Below are positions 9,052 through 17,821 of a stretch of 42,599 nt of DNA, piece after piece. Each line of letters begins with the position of its first letter. The first letter of the stretch is position 1. The notes beneath the pieces were generated by a model. It was not told where the DNA came from. It worked only from the letters and a program-made list of their open reading frames with translations, and did no database searches. Both the position numbers and the translations under genes were made by a program. Source of the DNA: Clostridia bacterium (lineage in GTDB: Bacteria > Bacillota > Clostridia > Christensenellales > Aristaeellaceae); the NCBI GenBank assembly GCA_017427165.1, contig JAFRTK010000104.1, positions 1-42,599 on the forward strand, written 5' to 3'.

Positions 9052-10182
9052 ATGAATCGCACGATCAAGCGGGTACTCAGTGCACTGGTGATCATTATTT
9101 CCATCACTGCAGTGATTATTATCGCTTTCAGCAACCCCGAAATGAAGAACGCCTGGAAGGCGCTTGCTTCAATGGACCTCAAGTGGGTGCTCGGTCTGTT
9201 CCTGTGCTGGGCGGCATATGCCGGATTTGAAGGATGCGGCACATGGAGCTACCTGCGGTCCAAGGGATACAGGATCAATCTGGGCCGGGTCATCGGTGTG
9301 GCGCTGATCGGCTTCTACTACAGCAACATTACCCCCAGCGCCGCCGGCGGACAGCCAATGCAGGTGAACAGCCTGCGGAAAGCGGGAATCCCGGTGGCAT
9401 ACGGAACCACCGCGGTGACGATCCGCTTTGTTTCCAACCAGCTGACGATCTGCATGATGACCCTCGGTCTCCTGATTGCCAACCGGACATTTGCATATAA
9501 CCAGCTGGGCGGACTCATCTGGGCTGCGCGTATCGGCTGGGCGATCAATTTCATCGCGGTTCCGCTGGTGTTGCTTGCCGCGTTCAAACGGAACCTGATC
9601 CAGGCTGTGATTGAATGGCTGATCTCTCTGCTGGCCAAAATGCACCTGGTACGGGACAAGGAAGCCACCATTGCCAAGATCACCGAGATCCTGGATTCCT
9701 ATCACGCGGCGATGATTGCCCTGATCCATTCCCCCGGGCAGATCCTGATGCAGATCCTGTTCAGCGCGCTGAGCATGCTGGGAATGACCGGCTCGATTGT
9801 GTTCACCTACTACGCGTTCGGACTGAGCGGAACGCCATGGTACCAGATCCTGACGATGAGCTGCCTGCTGTTCGTATCAGCCAGCTATACGCCCCTTCCC
9901 GGCGCGAGCGGTGCCCAGGAAGGCGGTTTCATGGCCTATTTCGCCGGGATCTTTACGGACGGTACAATCGGCGTCGGCCTGCTGATCTGGCGGTTCTTCA
10001 CCTATTACATGTTCCTGATTGTGGGTGTGGGGACTGTACTGAATGACAAGCGGCTGATCCGGCAGGAGAAAAAAAGGAAACAGGCGGAGGAACGCCTGTC
10101 CGGAGCGGCAGGCACCGGGGAGCAGGCTGAGAATGCAATACCGGAAACTGCCGGCGGAACGGAAAACGAACCCCGGGAATGA
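9052..10182 (+). CDS. UPF0104/YbhN-type integral membrane protein (LPG synthase-like membrane domain)
   Basis: 376 residues with about eight predicted membrane helices and the family signatures TPSAAGGQPMQ (about 95-105) and PLPGASGAQEG. This matches the membrane domain of lysylphosphatidylglycerol synthases (MprF N-terminal flippase-like domain) without the cytoplasmic aminoacyltransferase domain. Stand-alone members are poorly characterised and often sit next to glycosyltransferases of glycolipid pathways. The location behind a GT2 gene fits handling of a lipid-linked glycan, but this is inference. The C-terminal 40 residues are charged and low-complexity. The start at 9052 has AAGGAG at 9040-9045. 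It is the last gene of the unit, closed by the terminator at 10212-10254. Confidence 0.9.
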   Translation: MNRTIKRVLSALVIIISITAVIIIAFSNPEMKNAWKALASMDLKWVLGLFLCWAAYAGFEGCGTWSYLRSKGYRINLGRVIGVALIGFYYSNITPSAAGGQPMQVNSLRKAGIPVAYGTTAVTIRFVSNQLTICMMTLGLLIANRTFAYNQLGGLIWAARIGWAINFIAVPLVLLAAFKRNLIQAVIEWLISLLAKMHLVRDKEATIAKITEILDSYHAAMIALIHSPGQILMQILFSALSMLGMTGSIVFTYYAFGLSGTPWYQILTMSCLLFVSASYTPLPGASGAQEGGFMAYFAGIFTDGTIGVGLLIWRFFTYYMFLIVGVGTVLNDKRLIRQEKKRKQAEERLSGAAGTGEQAENAIPETAGGTENEPRE

Positions 10183-10211
10183 ATACCAGCAGCGGCACGG
10201 AAACGGCGCTG

Positions 10212-10254
10212 AAAAAACGGATGCCCGAAGAGAAAGCGGGGCATCCGTTTTTTT
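10212..10254 (+). terminator. Intrinsic terminator closing the GT2-GH13-membrane protein unit
   Basis: The stem of about 15 bp (10212-10226 with 10239-10253) has ACGGATGCCC as its left arm, an 11-12 nt loop and a run of seven T. Confidence 0.92.
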
Positions 10255-10301
10255 CGGACAAACCGGACCTGCACCGGCACAAGGGGAAGGAGCAGAAACG
10301 G

Positions 10302-10330
10302 TTGCGCGTTCGGGAAAAATATGATACAAA
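10302..10330 (+). promoter_or_regulatory. Possible promoter of the alpha/beta hydrolase gene
   Basis: TTGCGC at 10302-10307 and TACAAA at 10325-10330 with a 17-nt spacer lie 45 nt before the start codon. The match is moderate. Confidence 0.45.
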
Positions 10331-10375
10331 TGAGTCAAGAGACAAAGACTATATAACCTTCGGGAGGGACAAAGC

Positions 10376-11299
10376 ATGAAAAATATACCTTTCCGTTTTC
10401 CGTCCAAAACAGGAGTATGCGAGATCAGTGCCCATATCTATACGCCGGATGACGGCTTTTTCGAAACCGTGATGGTGATTCACCACGGCATGGCGGAACA
10501 CCAGAAAAGATATGAGGAGTATATCCGCTTCCTGTGTGATCACGGGATTGCCGTATACATGCATGATATGGCAAATCACGGCGAATCCAACCAGGATCCG
10601 GAACTGAAAGGCTGGTTCGGCAGGCGGGGAGGCTGGAACGCCCTGATTGAAGACTACCGGGAGATGGTGCTGCGCGCAAAGCAGGAGCATCCGTCCTGCC
10701 GGCTGATTGTGATGGGACATTCCATGGGCTCGTTCATCGTGCGGATGTACGTATCCCGTTATCCGCAGGATGGATTTGCGGGCGCGATCTTTATGGGGAC
10801 CGGCGGCCCCAACCCGGCGGCGGGCGCAGGGAAAGCAATGGCTGCCATGATTGGCGCGGTACGCGGGAAAAAACACAAGAGCAACCTGATGAATACCATG
10901 GCATTCGGCACATACGGGAAAAAGTTTGAGGGGAGAACCCCGTTTGACTGGCTGACCCGCGACAGGGAAATTGTGGACCGGTATGTGGCGGATCCGTACT
11001 GCGGGTTCCTGTTTACGGTACAGGGCATGAGCGACCTGGTCCAGGTCAATGCCGCGTCCAATACGGCCTCATGGGCCAGGGGAATCCCGAATGAGCTTCC
11101 TGTGCTGCTGATCAGCGGCGGGCTGGACCCGGTGGGCGATTACGGGAACGGAGTGCAGAAGGTCGCGGAAATGCTGAAAGAGAGCGGACATACGCGCGTG
11201 ACGACCAAAATTTATCCGGAATGCCGGCATGAGGTCCTGAATGAGCTGAACCGGGACGAAGTGATGAATGACATTGCCGCATGGATCAAAGAGATATAA
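10376..11299 (+). CDS. Alpha/beta hydrolase, monoacylglycerol lipase/lysophospholipase-like
   Basis: 307 residues. The catalytic triad is visible: Ser116 in the elbow GHSMGS, Asp251 in GGLDPVGDYG and His285 in ECRHEV. The oxyanion region HHGMAEHQKRY near residues 36-46 is typical of the Hydrolase_4 (serine aminopeptidase S33) family, which includes monoacylglycerol lipases and lysophospholipases. There is no signal peptide, so it should be cytoplasmic and act on acyl esters. The start has GGGAGGG 6-12 nt upstream. It is a single-gene unit between two terminators. Confidence 0.9.
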   Translation: MKNIPFRFPSKTGVCEISAHIYTPDDGFFETVMVIHHGMAEHQKRYEEYIRFLCDHGIAVYMHDMANHGESNQDPELKGWFGRRGGWNALIEDYREMVLRAKQEHPSCRLIVMGHSMGSFIVRMYVSRYPQDGFAGAIFMGTGGPNPAAGAGKAMAAMIGAVRGKKHKSNLMNTMAFGTYGKKFEGRTPFDWLTRDREIVDRYVADPYCGFLFTVQGMSDLVQVNAASNTASWARGIPNELPVLLISGGLDPVGDYGNGVQKVAEMLKESGHTRVTTKIYPECRHEVLNELNRDEVMNDIAAWIKEI

Positions 11300-11339
11300 A
11301 AACAGGCGTCTGCCGGAATGGAACGGCAGGCGCCTGTTT
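11300..11339. terminator. Bidirectional terminator between convergent genes
   Basis: A 16-bp stem (11300-11315 with 11324-11339, one G-T pair) is flanked by AAA and TTT. It lies between the plus-strand hydrolase and the minus-strand LRR gene and can serve both. Confidence 0.85.
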
Positions 11340-11355
11340 ATCTGCAGGCAGCGTT

Positions 11356-12780
11356 TTACGGGGCAGAACCCGGAGTGATTCCGGACAGGCTGCCGCACTG
11401 TTCAAAGGCATCGGGGGCAATTTCCGCGGGCGGATCCGGCAGCGTAACGCGGCGCAGATTCAGGCATCCTGAAAACGCCTGCTGCCGGACAGTGCGTACG
11501 CTGTCCGGAATGACGATTTCCGCAAGCTGCTCGCATGCCAGGAATGACCGGACACCAATGGACCGGATACCGGACGGGAGAAATACTTCGGCCAGACCGG
11601 TACAACCGGCAAAAAGCTCATCCGGGACTTCCGCCGCAGCATCCGGAAAGCGGAAAGAAGTGAGCGCAAAGCAGCTCCGGAATGCTCCGGAACCGATCAT
11701 ACCGCATTCGGGCGGCAGGATGATTTCCCGGAGACTGTAACAGCAGGAGAAGGCATCGGCACCGACTGAACGGATGCCGGACGGGATGTCTATGCCTTCC
11801 AGGCTGACACAGTTCAGGAAAGCACCATCTTCAATCCGGGATACCCGGGCCGGCAGCGTGACGCGGACCAGACTCCGGCAGCCGGCAAAGGCGCTCCGGC
11901 TGATGACCCTGATGCGCCGAGGAAGCTCAATGGCTTCCAGCGCGGAGCAGTTGAAGAAAGCCGCCTCTCCGATGAAGGTGATGGTTCCCGGAAGGGACAG
12001 TTCCCGGAGAGCAGCACAATCCGCAAAGGTCTTCTCTGCAATGGCGGTAACCGAATCCGGAACGGACAGGGTGCGCAGGGAACGGCAGCCGTAAAATGCG
12101 GAGGCACCGATGAAATCAATGCTGCCCGGAAGACCGGCAGACTGCAGGGCGGTGCAGAGGCCGAATGCCTTCTGGCCGATGGTAGTGACGGAATCCGGAA
12201 GCGTAAGCGCTGTGAGGTTATCACACGCATAAAACGCGGACGCCCCGATGGTTTTCACACCGTACGGAACAGAATATGGTCCGCGGGGACGAACCGCGGT
12301 AAATGTGACCAGCCGGTAGTCCCGGCGGCTGAAAAGCACACCGTCCGCGAACTGAAGCGCCGGATGATCATCAGAAACGATGATATCAGCCAGCATGCTG
12401 CAGGCAGTAAACGGATTCCGGCCGATATCGTTCAGGCTGTCCGGAAGGAAAACGGCCGCAAGACCGGTGCAGTAGAGAAAGGCGTAGTCACCGATGGAAG
12501 TGATGCCTTCCGGAATCGTGACATCCAGCAGGGAAGAACACCACGCGAAGGATCTTTCACCCAGGGAGGAAACCGGGACACCGCCGAGATGGTCGGGCAC
12601 AACCACCACATCCGCGCCTCCCGTGAAACGCGTGATCATGGCGGTTCCGTTGTCCAGGAGAATGTATTCATAATCCCCGCTGACGAGGATTCCGTTGTCC
12701 GGTGAGACAGCCATGGCAGAAGGGCATACAGAAAAAAGGCACAGCATACATGCCAGCAGCAATGCCGCAAGTTTCCGCAT
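11356..12780 (-). CDS. Secreted BspA-type leucine-rich-repeat protein (LRR_5)
   Basis: 474 residues from the ATG at 12780, chosen because GAGGTGAAGG lies just upstream and a clean signal peptide follows (MRKLAALLLACMLCLF..., cleavage near residue 24). The rest is almost entirely 22-24-residue LRR_5 repeats of the form IxxxAFxxCxxLxxIxLPxxIxxIG, about 14-16 units, as in BspA-like surface proteins of anaerobes. No anchor domain, catalytic motif or sorting signal is seen. These proteins usually mediate adhesion or protein binding, but the partner is unknown. The gene is monocistronic and divergent from the diguanylate cyclase gene. Confidence 0.92.
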   Translation of the reverse strand: MRKLAALLLACMLCLFSVCPSAMAVSPDNGILVSGDYEYILLDNGTAMITRFTGGADVVVVPDHLGGVPVSSLGERSFAWCSSLLDVTIPEGITSIGDYAFLYCTGLAAVFLPDSLNDIGRNPFTACSMLADIIVSDDHPALQFADGVLFSRRDYRLVTFTAVRPRGPYSVPYGVKTIGASAFYACDNLTALTLPDSVTTIGQKAFGLCTALQSAGLPGSIDFIGASAFYGCRSLRTLSVPDSVTAIAEKTFADCAALRELSLPGTITFIGEAAFFNCSALEAIELPRRIRVISRSAFAGCRSLVRVTLPARVSRIEDGAFLNCVSLEGIDIPSGIRSVGADAFSCCYSLREIILPPECGMIGSGAFRSCFALTSFRFPDAAAEVPDELFAGCTGLAEVFLPSGIRSIGVRSFLACEQLAEIVIPDSVRTVRQQAFSGCLNLRRVTLPDPPAEIAPDAFEQCGSLSGITPGSAP

Positions 12781-12808
12781 GGCCTTCACCTCACAATTAT
12801 GCACCATA

Positions 12809-12837
12809 ATGATATCGGTTTTCACCGGTCCCGTCAA
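12809..12837 (-). promoter_or_regulatory. Promoter of the LRR protein gene
   Basis: On the minus strand, TTGACG (12837-12832) and TATCAT (12814-12809) are separated by 17 nt, about 28 nt from the start codon. Confidence 0.8.
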
Positions 12838-12881
12838 ATGGATTTTCATCCCGCGAAACAGGCCGGAAGCCTAATCAAATA

Positions 12882-12910
12882 TTGACATTGAGGGCGAATC
12901 ATCTTACAAT
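12882..12910 (+). promoter_or_regulatory. Strong promoter of the sensor/diguanylate cyclase gene and possibly the whole rnf-nrf block
   Basis: TTGACA at 12882-12887 and TACAAT at 12905-12910 with a 17-nt spacer form one of the best consensus promoters in the window. No other convincing promoter or terminator was found between here and 25501. Confidence 0.85.
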
Positions 12911-12939
12911 AAATAGACCGTAAAATATATCCCGGACAT

Positions 12940-12962
12940 CCCTGTTTCAACCGGGAACAGGG
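12940..12962 (+). other. 5'-UTR hairpin before the sensor/diguanylate cyclase gene
   Basis: CCCTGTT (12940-12946) can pair with AACAGGG (12956-12962) around a 9-nt loop, about 30 nt after the promoter. It lacks a T tail and I do not recognise a known riboswitch in it. A role is unknown. Confidence 0.4.
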
Positions 12963-12997
12963 GTTCCAAAACAGGAGATCAAAAAGGAGACTGAAGC

Positions 12998-14899
12998 ATG
13001 GGTCCAGGCAAGCAACAGTACCGGATCGCCTTTTTTACGGTTGACTGGAATTATGAACTGGTTGAAAGCACACTGCATGGCCTGAAACGGTATGTGGATG
13101 ACCATGAAAATGTATATATCTATATCTTTGACTGTCTGGGCAAGGATCTGGACAACGCAAAGGACAAAAGCGAATACATCATCTTTGACCTGCCGGATCT
13201 CCGCAAGTTTGACGGAGTACTGGTGCAGGGAAATCAGATTGTGCTGAAACGGGTGCGGGACGCCATTGAGCAGCGGATTGTGGAAGCCGGTGTCCCGGCT
13301 GTCAGTATCGGAGCCCCGATGGAAGGATGCTCATTGATCCGCTTTGACAACCGTGAGGCACAGCGGGCGATCGTAAACCATGTGATCCGTGACCATCATG
13401 CGGCAAAGCTGGTTTACCTGACCGGCAATTCGGAAAACGGCAGCCCGGAAGCCCGGGAACGGATGGACGGGTTTATGGACGCGTGCCGGGAAAACGATAT
13501 TCCGAAGCATGATGTGCAGATCATTCCCGGCACATGGCGCACGAGTGATGGCGCGGATCTTGCGGACACCTGGATCCGGGAAAAACGGGCGATGCCGGAC
13601 GCATTTGTCTGCGCAAATGATGAAATGGCCATCGGCCTGATGAATGCCCTGAAAAACCGCGGTGTCCGAATTCCGCAGGATGTGATTGTGACCGGGTTCG
13701 ACAACCTGACCAGTTCCGAGCTTTCCAGCCCCCGGCTGTCCACAGTGGGCGGAGACAACCAGGCCCAGAATTACCAGGCGATGGACATGCTGATCAGCCT
13801 GATTGACGGGAAGGATTCCCGGAAGGAATTGATTACGGATTACCATGTCGTGTGCTCCGAATCCTGCGGATGTCCTGAAACGGCCCGGCCGGGCACGATC
13901 CGGGAACTGTATTTCCAGCAGACACGATTCCTGAAGGATTTTTACAACCTGCAGGGGCAGATGGCGGAAGACCTGTTTGAAGCGAACAACCTGCAGGACC
14001 TGGTGGAAACCGTAGGCAAAAACCGCCGGATCTTCGGCTGCCAGGATATTTACCTGTGCTTCAATGACTATTACTTCGACCACTTCGACAAAAGCGAGTG
14101 GCCGGAGGAAGAAAAACCCTTCGGCGAGGAAATGATCCTGGCTGTCCGGAAAAACGGGCATCCGGGCGGAAACGGAAGCGAAAACTATGAGTTTATCCGC
14201 TTCCGGACGGAAGAACTCCTGCCGAAGCCCCTGCTCACGCGGGAACGGTTTATGATGTTCTATCCGCTGCATTACAACACCTATTCCATCGGCTATATCG
14301 CACTGGACGGAATCAGCGACGCGGCGAAGATGAACCTGCATGAGAGCATATTCAATTTCCTGGAAATCGCGATTGAAAACGTCCGGAAAAAGGAACTGCT
14401 CCGGCAGTTCAACGAGACGCTGGACGAGCTGTATGTGCGTGACAGCCTGACCGGATTGTACAACCGGTTCGGACTGAAACGCTTCGGACAGGAAACATTT
14501 GACTGGCTGATGGAGCGGGACGGCGGCGCCCAGGTCCTTTTCACGGACATGGATGATATGAAGCTGGTCAACGACCTGTACGGCCATAACGCGGGCGATG
14601 AGGCACTGAAGGCGTCCGCGTGGATCCTGTCGGAATGCTGCGATCCGGAGGATGTCATCATCCGGTACGGCGGCGATGAATTTGTCATTATCGCAAGGTG
14701 GGACGAGAAAGACCTGAAGAAACGGATCCTGGCAGCCGCGGATGAGTACAACGGGAGCTCCGGGATGCCGTTCCAGCTTGGGTTCTCCATCGGCACATGC
14801 AGTGCGGAGGCTTCGGAAGGAAAGACGATGGACGACTGTATCAAGGTCGCCGACGCCCGGATGTACGAGGTCAAAACCGAGCGGAAAGCCGGAAGATAA
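12998..14899 (+). CDS. LacI-type sugar-binding sensor fused to a GGDEF diguanylate cyclase
   Basis: 633 residues. Residues about 8-290 match the effector-binding half of LacI/GalR regulators (type 1 periplasmic-binding fold, with VTGFDN at about 231-236) but lack the DNA-binding helix-turn-helix. A middle region (about 300-455) resembles a GAF-like domain, a helical linker covers about 455-485, and a GGDEF domain covers about 486-633. The active-site motif GGDEF is intact at 558-562. The usual inhibitory RxxD site is DPED (549-552), so product inhibition may be lost. There is no signal peptide or membrane segment, so it is probably a cytoplasmic sensor making c-di-GMP in response to a small molecule. 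The start has AAAAAGGAG upstream. It ends 33 nt before rnfC. Confidence 0.9.
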   Translation: MGPGKQQYRIAFFTVDWNYELVESTLHGLKRYVDDHENVYIYIFDCLGKDLDNAKDKSEYIIFDLPDLRKFDGVLVQGNQIVLKRVRDAIEQRIVEAGVPAVSIGAPMEGCSLIRFDNREAQRAIVNHVIRDHHAAKLVYLTGNSENGSPEARERMDGFMDACRENDIPKHDVQIIPGTWRTSDGADLADTWIREKRAMPDAFVCANDEMAIGLMNALKNRGVRIPQDVIVTGFDNLTSSELSSPRLSTVGGDNQAQNYQAMDMLISLIDGKDSRKELITDYHVVCSESCGCPETARPGTIRELYFQQTRFLKDFYNLQGQMAEDLFEANNLQDLVETVGKNRRIFGCQDIYLCFNDYYFDHFDKSEWPEEEKPFGEEMILAVRKNGHPGGNGSENYEFIRFRTEELLPKPLLTRERFMMFYPLHYNTYSIGYIALDGISDAAKMNLHESIFNFLEIAIENVRKKELLRQFNETLDELYVRDSLTGLYNRFGLKRFGQETFDWLMERDGGAQVLFTDMDDMKLVNDLYGHNAGDEALKASAWILSECCDPEDVIIRYGGDEFVIIARWDEKDLKKRILAAADEYNGSSGMPFQLGFSIGTCSAEASEGKTMDDCIKVADARMYEVKTERKAGR

Positions 14900-14932
14900 A
14901 TATATTCGCAATGGAAAGGAGCCAGTATCACA

Positions 14933-16282
14933 GTGAGAAACACGTTTCGCGGCGGGGTACACCCGGAGGAGCGGAAGGAGCTGAGCCGTGAGGCCCGGCT
15001 GCGCCTGTTTGACCCGAAAGGGGAAATGGTATTCCCGCTCCAGCAGCATATCGGGAAGCCCGCAAAGCCGCTGGTCCAACGGGGAGACGAGGTGCTGACA
15101 GGCCAGAAAATCGCGGAGGCGGACGGATTTGTTTCCGCCCATATCTACTCCAGCTGCTCCGGCAAGGTAAAGGCGATTGAAAAACGCCGGGTGCTGGGCG
15201 GAGGCATGATTGACTGTATCGTGATCGACAACGACGGGCAGTTTACTCCCTTCGCGGATTTTACGCAGAAGGAAAGCGCATCCCACCTGTCCAACGACGA
15301 TATTATCAATCGTGTGCAGGAAGCCGGTATCGTGGGCCTGGGCGGCGCCGGATTCCCGACGCATGTCAAGCTGAAGCCCAAAGATCCGGATGCGATCCAG
15401 TACATCATTGCGAACGGCGCGGAATGCGAGCCGTACCTGACCTGCAATGACCAGCTGATGCGCACGCAGTCCACAGCGATCGCGGAAGGCCTGGAGCTGG
15501 TTCTCCGCCTTTTCCCGAACGCGGAGGGCGTGATCTGCATTGAGGATAACAAACCCGAGGCGATCCATGCGATGCAGATTGCCGTTTCCGGAAAGCCGAA
15601 GATCCGGGTGCAGGAAATGATCACAAAGTACCCCCAGGGCGGTGAACGCAGCCTGATCCAGGCGGTGACGGGAGTTGATTTCCCGATCAGCAAGCTGCCG
15701 GCAGATGTGGGATGCATTGTACAGAACGTAGGGACGCTGTACGCGATCCAGCGCGCTGTGCTGTACCATGAACCGCTGTTCAGCCAGTGCTTTACGGTGA
15801 GCGGCGACGCGGTGAAGGAGCCCGGCAACTTCTTTGTGCGGGTCGGCACAAGCTACGCGGAGCTGCTGGAGGAATGCGGCGGCATCAAGGACGAATGCAA
15901 AGCTGCCAAGGCGCTGGCCGGCGGCCCGATGATGGGTGTTGCCATCGGCAGCCTGGATATTCCGATCCAGAAGCAGAACAACGGACTGACCGTGATGGCG
16001 GAAGACCCGGTGGAGGACGCGGAAAAACTGATGACCGCCTGCCTGCACTGCGGACGCTGCACCACGGTATGCCCGGTGGGACTGATGCCCCAGCTGATGG
16101 CCGACGCGGCGATCGCCGGGGACCTGGCCCGATATGAGAAGAAGCTGTACGGCTTGGAGTGTATCCAGTGCGGCAGCTGCACCTTCATCTGCCCGGCCAA
16201 ACGGCCGCTGATGCAGGTGTTCAAACAAGCCAAAGCGGAAATCACTGCCGCGAAGAAACGGGAAGGGGGGAACCAGAAATGA
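14933..16282 (+). CDS. rnfC: Rnf complex subunit C (NADH-side, 2x[4Fe-4S])
   Basis: 449 residues. RnfC is the peripheral cytoplasmic subunit of the ion-translocating ferredoxin:NAD+ oxidoreductase and binds NAD(H) and FMN. GLGGAGFPTHVK at 135-146 is the family's nucleotide/flavin signature. Two [4Fe-4S] motifs are at Cys370/373/376/380 and Cys410/413/416/420. The start is GTG at 14933, with GGAAAGGAG at 14913-14921 upstream. The ATG at 14911 is in another frame. It is the first gene of the rnf cluster in the usual C-D-G-E-A-B order and overlaps the next start by ATGA. Confidence 0.97.
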   Translation: MRNTFRGGVHPEERKELSREARLRLFDPKGEMVFPLQQHIGKPAKPLVQRGDEVLTGQKIAEADGFVSAHIYSSCSGKVKAIEKRRVLGGGMIDCIVIDNDGQFTPFADFTQKESASHLSNDDIINRVQEAGIVGLGGAGFPTHVKLKPKDPDAIQYIIANGAECEPYLTCNDQLMRTQSTAIAEGLELVLRLFPNAEGVICIEDNKPEAIHAMQIAVSGKPKIRVQEMITKYPQGGERSLIQAVTGVDFPISKLPADVGCIVQNVGTLYAIQRAVLYHEPLFSQCFTVSGDAVKEPGNFFVRVGTSYAELLEECGGIKDECKAAKALAGGPMMGVAIGSLDIPIQKQNNGLTVMAEDPVEDAEKLMTACLHCGRCTTVCPVGLMPQLMADAAIAGDLARYEKKLYGLECIQCGSCTFICPAKRPLMQVFKQAKAEITAAKKREGGNQK

Positions 16283-17820
16283 GCGAGGCGCTGAATATTT
16301 CCTCTTCTCCCCATGTAAGGGACAGATGGACAACCCCGTATATCATGCGGGTCGTGCTGCTGAGCCTGATGCCGGCTACCTGTGTCGGAATCATTTCATA
16401 CGGCTGGCAGGCATTCGCGATTGTCGCGCTGGCTGTGGTTTCAGCCGTACTGACCGAATGGGTATTCAACAAGATCGTCCATAAGCCGAACACGATCTGG
16501 GACGGCAGCGCGGCCGTGACCGGCCTGCTGCTGGCGCTGTCCCTGGGACCGCGTACGCCGCTGTACCTGCCGGTGATCGGCTCTGTGTTCGCAATCGCGG
16601 TTGTCAAAGGCTGCTTCGGCGGACTGGGCAAGAATTTCATCAACCCGGCGCTGGCGGCAAGATGCTTCCTGCTGATCTCCTTCGCTAACGCGATGAGTAT
16701 TTCCCCGATCCTGGACGCGACGTCTTCCGCAACGCCCATGGGCGTGCTGAGGATGAACGGAACGGTGGACATCACCCGGATGTTCCTCGGAACAGCGGAC
16801 GGCGTCATCGGCAGTTCCATCCTGGCACTGCTGATCGGCGGCCTGGTGCTGTGGAGCATGGATATCATCCACGGCCAGATCTGCTTCTCCGTGCTGGGCG
16901 GATTCACCCTGTTTATCGCGCTGTTCGGCGGACAGGGCTTTGATATCAAATTCCTGCTGGCGCACCTGTGCGGCGGCGGTGTGGTCATGGGCGCGTTCTT
17001 CATGGCGACCGACTATGTGACCAGCCCGGTCAGCCGGCTGGGACAGTTCATCTACGGCTGCCTGATCGGCGTGCTGGGCGGCGTGTTCCGGCTGTACGGA
17101 AACACGGCGGACTCCTTCAGCTACGCGATCATTATCGGCAATGTCTGCACGCCCCTGATTGACACCTACATCGTCCAGAAGCCGCTGGCTTACCGGAAGA
17201 TCGGCAAGACCCGCCCGGTAAAGCGGGAACCGTTCCGGATTCCGAAGCCGGTGATCGCCCTGACGCTGATTGCGGCAATCGCAGGCGTGGCGCTGAGCGG
17301 TGTATATTCCATGACCAAGGGAACCATCGACCTGCAGGAGCTGCAGAAGAAGACCGCCGCATACAAGGAAGTATGTCCGGAAGCGGAAACCTTTGAACTG
17401 GTGGACGCGGCGGAGGAACTGATCGCGAAGCAGGATGAGAAAGCTTCCCCGAAGATCAACGAATTCTACGTCGGCAAGACTGCGGACGGCCAGGTGGCCG
17501 GATATGCCGCGAGCGTAACCGCCAAGGGATTCGGCGGGGACGTGACCATGGCGCTTGGCCTGACACCTGACGGTGCAGTCCGGAAGATTGCTTTCACGGA
17601 ACTGAACGAAACAGCGGGTCTGGGCATGGAGGCGGACAAAGCGCCCTTCAAGGACCAGTTTACCGGCAGGGCCGGTGAGCTGAACCTGATCAAGGGCACC
17701 GCATCCGGAGAACAGGAGATCAGCGCACTGACCGGTGCGACGGTTACCTCCACGGCTGTGGTGAACGGTGTGAACGCCGGACTTGCATTCTGCGAAGAAG
17801 CAACGAAGGGAGGCAATTGA
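16279..17820 (+). CDS. rnfD-rnfG: Fused RnfD-RnfG subunit of the Rnf complex
   Basis: 513 residues in one uninterrupted frame. Residues 1 to about 315 are RnfD (multi-helix membrane subunit; flavinylation motif SSATP with Thr152 as likely FMN-phosphoester site). After a short charged linker, residues about 323-343 form the RnfG membrane helix, followed by the extracytoplasmic FMN-binding domain. That domain has GFGGDV, NETAGLGM and the motif TGATVTS (485-491; FMN expected on Thr490). In most Rnf operons these are two genes. The open frame extends upstream of 16279, but the ATG at 16279 overlaps the rnfC stop (ATGA) and begins a typical RnfD. Both flavin sites look intact, so a functional fusion is likely. 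Confidence 0.95.
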   Translation: MSEALNISSSPHVRDRWTTPYIMRVVLLSLMPATCVGIISYGWQAFAIVALAVVSAVLTEWVFNKIVHKPNTIWDGSAAVTGLLLALSLGPRTPLYLPVIGSVFAIAVVKGCFGGLGKNFINPALAARCFLLISFANAMSISPILDATSSATPMGVLRMNGTVDITRMFLGTADGVIGSSILALLIGGLVLWSMDIIHGQICFSVLGGFTLFIALFGGQGFDIKFLLAHLCGGGVVMGAFFMATDYVTSPVSRLGQFIYGCLIGVLGGVFRLYGNTADSFSYAIIIGNVCTPLIDTYIVQKPLAYRKIGKTRPVKREPFRIPKPVIALTLIAAIAGVALSGVYSMTKGTIDLQELQKKTAAYKEVCPEAETFELVDAAEELIAKQDEKASPKINEFYVGKTADGQVAGYAASVTAKGFGGDVTMALGLTPDGAVRKIAFTELNETAGLGMEADKAPFKDQFTGRAGELNLIKGTASGEQEISALTGATVTSTAVVNGVNAGLAFCEEATKGGN

Positions 17821-17821
17821 G

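Noticed and set aside
12911-12997. c-di-GMP riboswitch in the leader of the diguanylate cyclase gene
   Set aside because: The conserved GEMM core was not recognisable; only a simple 7-bp hairpin is visible.
16159-16278. Longer N-terminus for the RnfD-RnfG fusion
   Set aside because: The extension overlaps rnfC in another frame, has no ribosome site and does not resemble RnfD.
13331-16333. 1,000-codon open frame antisense to the diguanylate cyclase and rnfC
   Set aside because: It crosses two well-supported genes on the other strand and shows no domain or start signal.
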